From: Brasenia schreberi
Taxonomy: Eukaryota; Streptophyta; Magnoliopsida; Nymphaeales; Cabombaceae
NCBI GenBank assembly: GCA_036023115.1
Contig: JAYKKT010000086.1
Span: forward strand, 12,849,501-12,913,500
DNA length: 64,000 nucleotides
Direction of reading: 5' to 3'
Both the position numbers and the translations under genes were made by a program. Positions 55,111 to 64,000 of this stretch are shown in pieces (the stretch's first letter is position 1; every line of letters begins with the position of its first letter). A model generated the notes under the pieces. It was not told the origin of the DNA. It searched no databases and saw only the letters and a list, made by a program, of their open reading frames with translations.

Positions 55111-58100
55111 TTACGGGGTATATACTGAAAGTTTGTCTACCAAAAATTGAAACCGAATAGCCGAAAGAGATTTGGTGAAGAAGGCTGCTAGTTGCATCTC
55201 AGATGTGACATAACACAGTGAAATCTTCTTATTCAAACATTCTTCACGAACAAAGTGGCAATCTATCTCGATATGCTTTGTCCTCTCATGGAAAGTATTG
55301 TTGGAGGCAATGTACATGGCGCTTTTGTTGTCATAATACATTATGGCAAGATGTTGCAAAGGGACTCCCATATCTGGTAGAATGGTTGTGATCCAAGAGA
55401 TCTCCATCGCAGCTGTAGCCATAGCTCGATATTCAGTTTATGTGGATGAGAGGGACACTTTCTGTTTCTTTTTGCACTTCGAAGAAATAAGAGATTCACC
55501 TAAAAACACACAAAAGCCAGCCGTAGAGTGTTTATCGTTGACATCTTCACCCCAATCAACATCCGTATATACAGATAAATCAAAAGATGAAGAAGAAGTT
55601 AAGAGAACCCCATTGTGGGTAGTATTTCTAATATATCGAATAATACGCAAAACAGCACTCATATGAACAGAAGTGGGTGCATGCTGAAATTGACTTGTTG
55701 TGTGTACTACATGAGAAATATCTGGTCTAGTAATTGTCAGATAAGTAAGGGCACCTATGAGCTGTTGGTATGGGGTGGGATCAGCTAGTTTCTCACCATC
55801 ATTGGATCTTAACTTGGTACCTAGAACTTCCGGTGTGTCAACAATCTTGGTATTTGTAAGACCAGATCTTTCAATAATATCATTAGCAAACTTTGTTTGA
55901 AACATAAAGTATCTACAATTATTTTTAGTTATCTCAATACCTAAAAAATAATTCAGTAGACCCAAGTCTTTTATGTCAAATTCATGATGAAGGTTAAGTT
56001 TAACTTCTGCAATTCCTGCTTCATCACTTCTTGTGATGATCATATCATCCAGATATAAAAGCAAAATGACAATGCCTGATTTTGTTCTTCGTACAAACAA
56101 TGCAGTATCAGTATAGCAAGTCGTAAAATTATGCAAATGCATGAATTTTTCAAATCAATCGAACCAAGCTTTAGGAGCCTGTTTCAAACCATACAAGGCT
56201 TTATGAGAATTCTAATTGTGATCATTCTAGCTACTGAGGCAAAGGTTTCATCATAGTCAATTCCATATTCTTGGGCATAACCTTTAGCAACTAGTCTAAC
56301 CTTGTATCTCTCAATGTGACTATTGCTATGAGTTTTGATTTTATAGACCCATCGACATCCAATGATTTTCATATCCTTTGGTATAGGTGCAATTATCCAT
56401 GTCTGAGTCTTGTTTAGGGCGTTGAATTCATCTTTCATAGCATCTTCCCATTCTGGGATACCCTTAACTTGATGATATATGGACATCATTGGGTTCTCTA
56501 AGACGTCTTGTATAATATGAGGGGAAGGGTTCGACAATCAATTGGGTATTAATAGTTGTGTGTGAAGTGTCATTGTCTTCAACAGGGCTTTCTTTAAGAT
56601 CTTGATGATCTATGGAGTCACAATCATCTTCTTCTAGTTCAAAAAAATCTTGAGGGATGACAAGTTCAGAATTCTCCAAGGGTTTGGGCTCATAATAAGT
56701 GTCATTCTCAAAAAAAATTACATCCTTAGACACATATAATTTGTCTTCTATGGGATCAAAACACCTGTAACCCTTCTTGTCAATGCCATAACCAAGGAAT
56801 ACACATTCAATAGCTCTAGGTGACAGTTTATCATTCTTATGTGTATACACAAAAGATCTACATCCAAAAACTCTAAGTCGTTCGTATTATGGAGGGATAT
56901 TGTACAAATTTTCAAAAGGTGAGGTATTTTCAAGATTGGATGAAGGCATTCTATTTATGAGATATACTGCAGTAAGAGTAGATTCGGCCATAAGTATTTA
57001 GGAACCCTACTAGTAATTAGCATAGTTCTACAAGTTTCAATAATATGTCTATGTTTCCTTTCGGCTAGACCATTTTGTTGAGGTGTTTTAATGCATAATT
57101 TTTGATGAAAAATACCATTTGCTTCAATAAATTTTTGAAATTCATTAGACATGTATTCTCCTCTCGAATCGGATCTAAAGATTTTAATAGTGGCTCCAAA
57201 TTGGTTTTTGATCATATTACAAAAAACTACAAATTTTTCAAACACTTCGGATTTGTGTTTTAAGAGATATATCCATGTAAAGCGAGTAAAGTCATCCACA
57301 AAAATTACATAGTATTGAACTCCTCCTTTAGAGACAATGGGCACGGGGCCCCAAACATCCGAATGTATTAGATCAAAAGCTTTGTTTGTTACATAATTTC
57401 TTTCCCCAAAGGAAAGTTGCATTTTTCCAAGAGTACAATCTTTACATTCAAACTTTTTCTCTCTAATTATTTTCATCAATGGAATATTACATAATTTTTG
57501 AAAGTCAAGTGTCCAAGTCTTTTATGCCAAAGAGTAGCTTCTTGGACTACATTACAAAACTCAAAATTTGGCATAAGAAGATAATCCATTTTGTATAGTC
57601 CACTTTCGCTATGGCCTTGACCAATCACCTTGCTCGATAGGTGATCCTGTACCACACAATGTTTGCATAAGAAAGTGACTATAAAATTATTATCACATAT
57701 TTGAGCAATCAAAACTAAGTTCAAATTAAGTTTAGGTATAAGACTTACATTTTGAATTTTAAAATTTTCTTTTTCGAAGTTTCCTATTTTTTTGATTTAG
57801 AGTTTTGTTCCATCGGCCATAAACACAATTTTTCCAATGTTTTCACAAGAATTAATCAAAGCATCTTCACTATGTGTCATATGAAAAGATGCACCGGAAT
57901 CTAAAAACCAAAACATACCTTGAGAAGTGGATAATGCATTCCGGGAGATGCTTGCTTTTTCCTTGAAAATTTCTTCTATATACGCTTTGATATTGTTAGG
58001 CAAGACACCTTCTTCTTCTACGGTTCCCACATTTCCAGTCCTTTTTCCGAAGTAGAGGACAAGTGGTTTTAATGTAGTCATTTTTCTTGCAATAATGGCA

Positions 58101-58870
58101 AATAGTGTCTTTGTTGAGCCACGGTCCCATGGGCTTCTTTGACATGCCTTCATTGTTCTTTGCATGCGGAGGCTTGTAGGTCTTCAAGTTTTCTCCTAGA
58201 TTTTATGCGGCAAGCACAGCTTCCTTGGCCACATTCATATTCTTCAATTTGTTTCCTCCATAACAAGATCGGCCAAAAAGGAATCCCCTCTAGGTCTAGG
58301 TTTTCTATGTATAAGGTTTGATCTAATATTTTCAAATTCATTTCTTAACCCATGGATAAACAAGAAGAAATATTGGTTGTCAAGAAATTCTTGAAATTCA
58401 TCTAATTTGTGAAGATTTTCAAATTTGTCAAAACTTCTTAATTATGTCCATAACTCTGAAAATTTATTATGGTAATCTCTAATGCTTAGGTTCTCTTGTT
58501 TTAGCATAATCATTCTTTCCATTAGATCAATTTGGAAAACAAAATCATCTTGAAAATGAAGTTTTTTCAAGTATTCCCACGTTTCAAACGCATTTTCAAA
58601 AACACTAATCCTATTTCTAAGTTTTTCGTCCACATTTTGGTAAATAATTCATGTAATTTTTGCATTCATCTTTTCCCATAATTTCAAATCTAGCTTGTAT
58701 TTTTCATGAGCTTTGACGATTTCATCATCATCCAAACCATCGATATTCAAGGTTGGTTCCTTTATCGTTCCATCGATGTAATCCCAAAAATCTTTTAACA
58801 AAAAATACTTTTTCATGGTCGTAGCCCAACTTTGGTAATATTTTGAGTCAGGATACATCTAAACAACTCG
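55111..58870 (-). pseudogene. Copia-A2 gag-pol polyprotein, broken
   Basis: Read downward: gag (YYQSWATTMKKYFLLKDFWD), knuckle CHYCKKNDYIKTTC (H changed to D in the CCHC pattern), protease FWFLDSGASFHM (about 57920), gag-pre-integrase LWHKRLGHLTFKN and integrase ([57 protein letters not shown]; 57479-56955). RT follows (IIGCRWVYKIKTHSNSHIER, YGIDYDETF, LLYLDDMIITRSDE about 56060), then RNase H to KLSVYTP (55111). Compared with Copia-A1, about 140 bp of RT containing the first catalytic Asp segment QLDVKNAFL is deleted at about 56201. Other stops occur in gag and near 55440. Confidence 0.92.
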
Positions 58871-59001
58871 TTTTTACCTTCCATTTTGTACAAAATCAAA
58901 AATTATGAGCTAACCTCAAGTTTGGTGTAATTCTTCAAATTTTGCACTGGTGGCACACTTCCCAATGCACTCGATTTCTTTAATCCGAGACTCTGATATC
59001 A

Positions 59002-59379
59002 TGTGAATATTTGTCGATAGTCGAAGTTTGATACTTCACGAATCAAATGCACCAAATCGCTAAGAGTCGAATGGCATTCAAGTATGAATGTTAATCTTCA
59101 AGTATACCAAACAAGAGAGCGGAAGCATACACAAACAAATCAAAAGCAGTGCCAAGACTGCATTAGATTTATTGATGAGATAATGTCTTATTTATAGACA
59201 TTACAACACATTTGAAGTGAGAGCAAAAGGGGTCAAGAAGAGGGCTAGTGCTGGCCCTGGCCAACACTCACCGTTGGGGGCTCCCAACGACTATGGCCAG
59301 GGCCTGGCTGGCCCTTGCCCTTCCATATCAAGTTGGCACGGGCCCTAAGGGGATGTCCTCCCTATTATATACATTAACA
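59002..59379 (-). repeat. Copia-A2 5' LTR
   Basis: Minus strand TGTTAATGTATATAATAGGG ... ATATTCACA, adjoining the PBS TGATATCAGAGT. Partner of 54725-55097. Confidence 0.9.
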
Positions 59380-61345
59380 TGTTTCTCCTCACTATTAGTC
59401 TATCTCAAAACCTTCACTAAAAGAGATGTAATCCTTAATAGTCTAACACATGTATTCCAAAATGTAGTCCTAAAGACCATACGTGAAATCTCATTTAACT
59501 TTTTGTTTATTCTATTTTGAGGCAACTCTGCAAGTTGTTGTCACTCATCTGAGGTGAATATTCTCTTCAAGGCTTGCTTTTGTCTCACATTGCTCCGTAC
59601 AAATAAGAAATTAGTTTCAAACCGAGTGACAGTTGTACGAAGGAGCTTTGCACCATTTGTACATCTCCTTATCATACATAATATAAAGGCATGGTTGTAG
59701 ATAAATTTGATGATATATTGGCAACACTCAGTTACTACCTTTATCTCATCCATCTCACCAATAACCTCAAGGATGAGATCTAAACAATGGCTTGCACATG
59801 GTATCCAATAGAAAGTCCCATAAGTATATGTTAACTCCTTCGTAGCTGCTTTATAGTTAGTTGCATTATCTGTAATGAATTGGACTACATTCTTTAGCCC
59901 AACCTGGGATATCACCTTATCAAACTCTTGTCTTATGATCTCTACAAATATGTCTCTCCTCTGATATGTCTAGAGATTGCAAAAACATAAGTCATTTATG
60001 ACAGTAGACAAGAAAGTTTAACAAAGTCTTTCCTCGCTTATTTGTCTATCCGTCTGCCATGATAGTACTTCCTATCTCCTTCAATGACTCTCTCAAAGTC
60101 AAACAATATTCTTTCACTTTAAAGACGGTGTTATCTAATAGTTTTCTCCTAACTTCTGATTAAAGGGCATCTTATATCCTAGACTAGTATTAGCAATTAC
60201 ATATGCCATTAGTTGAAAATGAAAATTGTTTGTTGCATTAAATGAAATGCATGTATCATAAAACCATCTTCCCACTACAAGGTTTGCCTGCTCATGCAGT
60301 TGTTCTAAAGCCATAGTAGCACGAATTCCATGTTAAGCACCATGTATAGTACTCGGAGAGAAAAATGATTGTATGCTAGAAGAAGCTCTTCCTCTACTCC
60401 TTTCTATTCTACCACTTCTACTTGCAAAATTTTCAACAACCCTCTTTCTCCTTATTGATGATCGAGAACTACTACTACTAACATTTGTTCTACTATCAGA
60501 AGGAATACTATTACCCAATCCAATAGCATCATCATCATCTTCCTCAAACATCTTTAAATCATCCTTCTATTGTCTCCTCTAATGTATTCTCTCAATCATC
60601 CACAGACATTGTAATTTAATAGCTTCTAGCAATTTTTTAACTGTGTTCGTGCAAAGAGCAACTTTTTCCTAGTCCCTACTAAGTGATGTTTCAATCATGA
60701 AATTTTATTATTAACCATTTTCTCACAAAACAAACATTTGATCTTCAATCTATTTCCCTCAACTGTTGTACCCCATTGTCATGCTGAATCATTAGACCGA
60801 GAATAAGAGTCTTAGCACCCCTTCCAACCATCTCAATTCAGCATTTCAATTCAATCAAAAACCTAGAGAAAAAAGCACTTCATAAATCCTCAATCTTCAT
60901 GTAACACTGAAATAAATTGTCTCACTTCACGAATGCAATAAAAATCATATTCACAACTTCATAACTTCATATTTTGTCATTCAAAAAAAATACAAGTAAC
61001 ACCAAAAAACAATAAATACAAAGAAAAAAAATTCAAAAAATACAAAAAAAATATACCATAATGCGAATTGGGAGCTTTACGCAGACGTCGTGGAGCATTT
61101 TCTTTCGAGCCTTGAAAACTAAGGAAAGGGAGAGCCAGCGGAGGGAGCCTTGGCGAGCCATGAAAACAAGTCAGAAACTTGCAAAAATGTGGTTTTCTGT
61201 TCAACTGGCCGTATCGCCCGTATCGTGCGATACGATACGATATTCTCTTAAATACAATACAGAATCTTGTATTATATCATGGTGTTCCAAGATACCATAC
61301 ATATCATACCGTATCATACAATAAGGTGCAATACAGATAACACTG
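59380..61345 (-). pseudogene. hAT-C transposase remnant, TIR to central part
   Basis: The 5' TIR CAGTGTTATC reads from 61345 on minus. A BED finger remnant (CLFCEKMVNNKIS, LKHHL; about 60755-60685) and the Ser/Arg linker [20 protein letters not shown] (about 60430-60370) follow. The DUF659 region has a stop at the DGW tryptophan (60046-60048), the same site as in hAT-A and h[57 protein letters not shown] and FRTTFWNTCVRLLRIT lead up to the Copia-A2 insertion at 59379. It is more diverged than A and B. Subterminal CGATACGATACG words remain at 61210-61240. Confidence 0.88.
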
Positions 61346-63451
61346 GTCTTCCAGTTTTTCTTATAAATCGTATTCCTAGTAGGGTTCTAAATGATAATAC
61401 TCCATTTCACTCTTTATGTCCTTCCCAAAAACAGTTTCATCTACCTTGAAGAGTGTTTGGGTGTGCTTGCTTTATATATATACACAGTAGCTTGAGAGAT
61501 AAAATGGATGTTAGAGGCTTAGAGCAGTTAAATGCATTTTCTTAGGATATTCTTCTACTAAAAAAGGGTTTATGTATTATGATCCTAAAAAAAAATCATA
61601 TGTTACGATGGATGTAACTTTTGATTAAGATACACCATTTTATGGTAAGCAAGAAGTTCAACCATCAGATCTCGATTCACCAACTGTGCTACCTATTCCA
61701 CCAAATGAAGATCGACCTAAGTTTGAAAGAGAAGAAGAGATTCAATCTTTACAAGAAAAGAGATGACAGGTTTATACTAGAGGTGAAAGGAAGACCTTCC
61801 TCCTGCATCAGTCTGCTACCTTATATCAAAATCCTCATCCTGAATCAGATATGATTCCTACTTAGGTAACTCCTCTAAATTCTGCTAGTGACTTTGATCA
61901 TTTACCTATTAAACTTCGAAAAGAAAATTGTGAAATGCAAAATATTCATTAGAGAAGATGGTCTCATACACTAATTATCCAAAAGAGTATAAGTTGTTTA
62001 TGGAGAATGCAGATAATACTTATATTCCAAAAATATTTAAGAGGCAGAGCAATATTCAGAGTGGAAGGCAGCCATGAAAGAAGAAATTGCAACATTAGTG
62101 AAAAACAAGACTTGGGAATTTATAGATTTACTACCAAAGAGGAAAACTGTGGGATGAAAATGGGTGTATTCAGTGAAGTATAAGGCCGATGGGAATACAG
62201 AAAGGTACAAAGCAAAGTTAGTGGCTAAAGGTTATAGTCAATCATATGGTATTGACTCTACATAAACATTTGCACGAGTGACAAAAATGAACACCATTAG
62301 AATAATTCTAAGTGTGGTTGTCAATCAAGGATGGGACTTATGGCAGTTGGATGTGAAGAATGTCTTTTTTTAAGAGGACCTTATGGAAGATATCTACATG
62401 GACCTACCACCTAGGTATGATCAAGGGAAGAAGTTATACAAGGTATGCAAACTAAAGAAATCAATTTATGATTTGAAACAATCATGAAAAGCATGGTTTA
62501 AAAAATTTAGTGATGGTATTATGAGTTTGGGTTTCAAACGGTGTGTTAGTGATCATACACTATTTATCCAACAATGTAAGAAAACCATTTTATTATTGGT
62601 ACATGTAGATGACATTATCATTACAGTTGACGATATAGAAGGCATTACCACTCTAAAAAGACAACTAAATGCATTATTTAATTTAAAAGACTTGAGCATT
62701 ACATTGTTTCTTGGGGATTGAAATTATACGGAGCAAAGATTGTTCATTCTTAAATCAAAGAAAATATATTCTAGACTTACTGAAAGAAACGAAAATGGAG
62801 GATTGTTGGATATGTTCTACTCCTATTGAAATTCCAAAAGAGGATACTCATGATTTTGCTGAACCATATGAAGATGTTGGTAGATATTAGAGGATGGTAG
62901 GAAAACTTATATATGTTATTATCACAAGACCTGATATTAGTTTTGCAAGATGGATGCATTTCCCATCTAAGCACCACACAAAGTTGATAGAAAGTCTACC
63001 TCAGGTTATATGGTATGCCTAGGAGGCAATATGGTGTCTTCAAAGAGTAAGGAGCAATTTGTAGTGGACAGGTTAAGTGCAGAGGCAGAATATCATGTGA
63101 TTGCGGCAGAATATCGTGTGATTGCTTTCGGCATGTGTGAAGGTTTATGGATTTTATCACTATTGAAAGAAATTGGCCTGTGAAGGATCATTCCAATTAA
63201 CTTTTTCACTTATAATAAAGCGGTTTTTCAAATGACTTCTAATCCAATCTTTCATAAGAGGACCAAGCATATTAAATTGAACTGACACTTCTTTAGAGAG
63301 AAAGTTTCCCAAGGAATTTTCAACATTGTTCATATTCTTTCTGAAAATCAATTGGTTGATATTCTCACAAAACCAGTTGCAGTTAATGGGTTAAAGAAAA
63401 CTCTTGGCAAATTGAGTGTTTCAAGTCTCCAATACCCAACTTGAGGGGGTG
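61346..63451 (+). pseudogene. Copia-6 (+): integrase end, RT and RNase H, broken
   Basis: Starts in the integrase C-terminus (FLINRIPSRVLNDNTPFHSL, 61360-61420; RVFGCACF). A variable linker follows, then RT ([20 protein letters not shown] across frames at about 62195-62260, LWQLDVKNVFF about 62340, LLLVHVDDIIITVDD 62593-62640; the box is HVDD) and RNase H to about 63440 (VGKLIYVIITRPDISFARWM, FHKRTKHIKLN). It closes with NTQLEGV and the purine tract ACTTGAGGGGGTG. Many stops. It may be continuous with the gag-pre-integrase piece at 49436-49745, with Copia-3 and hAT-C lying between. Confidence 0.85.
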
Positions 63452-63640
63452 TGTTCAAGATTGATTCCATATTTATTATGTTTCTGCAATTTTTACTTTT
63501 TTGTACCTAGATTCAATCTTTAAAGTTAGAATTTTGTATAAATAATGTCCTAAGTGTAGTCAGTGTGTTAAGTGAATGAATAAAGAGAGAGATGTTGCGA
63601 CAGCCAAGGGGCACCGACCTCTTATGAAGAATCTTCATCA
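63452..63640 (+). repeat. Copia-6 3' LTR start
   Basis: Begins TGTTCAAGATTGATTCC after the purine tract; TATA-like TTGTATAAATAATG at about 63533. End not determined; 63640 is a guess. Confidence 0.55.
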
Positions 63641-64000
63641 GGTAGATTTATTGATGATTTCCAAAGTATGTGGGTTGATTTACAACAAAGGGATGCATGA
63701 GGAATCCATGTTGCTGGACCCAGCCAAGAACATACATGACCTAACCAGTAGTAAACCATAGTTTAGGTATATCAATAAAAGGGCCACATACTTCAGCTGC
63801 TCCAAAGTCCACCTTCATCTTCTTAAACTAACTATTCACATTTAGATTTTGCCTCTGGAAGTTCCTTTACACAATCTAGATCCACCAGGGTGTGTTTGAT
63901 TTGTGGTGCCAAGACCTTGATACTAGAACTGTGTCATGAAGATGAAACTTCAACGTATTAAATGGAACATGAGCAACACAATATACGTATTGAACAATCT
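63641..64000. other. Window end, nothing recognised
   Basis: No LRR exon, transposon domain or repeat identified. Confidence 0.4.

Larger units (their letters stand above)
54725..59379 (-). mobile_element. Copia-A2: full-length Copia inserted in hAT-C
   Basis: 3' LTR 54725-55097 and 5' LTR 59002-59379, with flanks AAACC and AAACA on the minus strand as a near-perfect 5-bp duplication. Removing the element rejoins hAT-C exactly at [14 protein letters not shown]. It is the same family as Copia-A1 (near-identical proteins, shared LTR words GATAGTGTCTTATTTATAGA and TGGCACGG). The PBS minus TGATATCAGAGT lies at 58990-59001 and the purine tract TTTGAGGGGAGG at 55098-55109. Broken coding region; nonautonomous. 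Confidence 0.93.

Overview
The window is plant nuclear DNA, almost certainly angiosperm. It holds Copia and Gypsy LTR retrotransposons, RTE-type LINEs with a (CAA)n 3' tail, hAT DNA transposons with 8-bp target duplications, GT-AG introns, and pieces of plant-type genes (an LRRC40-like leucine-rich repeat gene, calreticulin, a CBF/Mak21-like gene). No prokaryotic gene, organellar gene, rRNA, tRNA gene or CRISPR array was seen. The sequence does not fix the species.

The only host gene with open exons is on the minus strand. Five short exons (43072-42982, 42363-42303, 42221-42151, 14930-14857, 14772-14635) join in phase into 145 stop-free codons of an LRR protein resembling plant LRRC40-like proteins. 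One intron, between 42150 and 14931, is 27,220 bp and is packed with transposons. No further exon was found on either side, so most of the window may be intron of this one gene.

Layout. 1-1.2 kb: Copia tail and an old LINE piece. 1.2-10.1 kb: degenerate hAT (hAT-1, +) split by a full-length Copia (Copia-A1, -, 3062-9159, TSD ATAAA), whose own 3' LTR is split by an RTE LINE. 10.1-13 kb: decayed Copia (+). 13-14.6 kb: unrecognised. 14.6-14.9 kb: two LRR exons. 15-42 kb (giant intron): RTE LINEs, a probable solo LTR, two Copia remnants, hAT-2 (-, relative of hAT-1), a Gypsy element with gag-protease only, an RTE LINE split by hAT-A, a 407-codon open RTE fragment, hAT-3 split by an RTE, and two RTE 3' stubs. 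42.1-43.1 kb: three LRR exons. 43.7-44.8 kb: fragments of calreticulin and a CBF/Mak21-like gene beside compound tandem duplications. 45.6-49.4 kb: Copia tail and LTR (+) split by hAT-B. 49.4-63.6 kb: nested stack of Copia pieces (+), Copia-3 (-), and hAT-C (-) split by Copia-A2 (-, sister of Copia-A1).

hAT-A, hAT-B and hAT-C form one family with TIR CAGTGTTGTC/CAGTGTTATC, subterminal arrays of CGTATCG words and a three-exon transposase that would be about 770 residues. All three share a stop codon at the tryptophan of the conserved DGW motif; A and B each carry one private CAG-to-TAG change. Every transposon coding region seen is broken or truncated except the 5'-truncated RTE fragment at 35107-36283. 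The features interact as a nesting history rather than a pathway; insertion order can be read from which element interrupts which.
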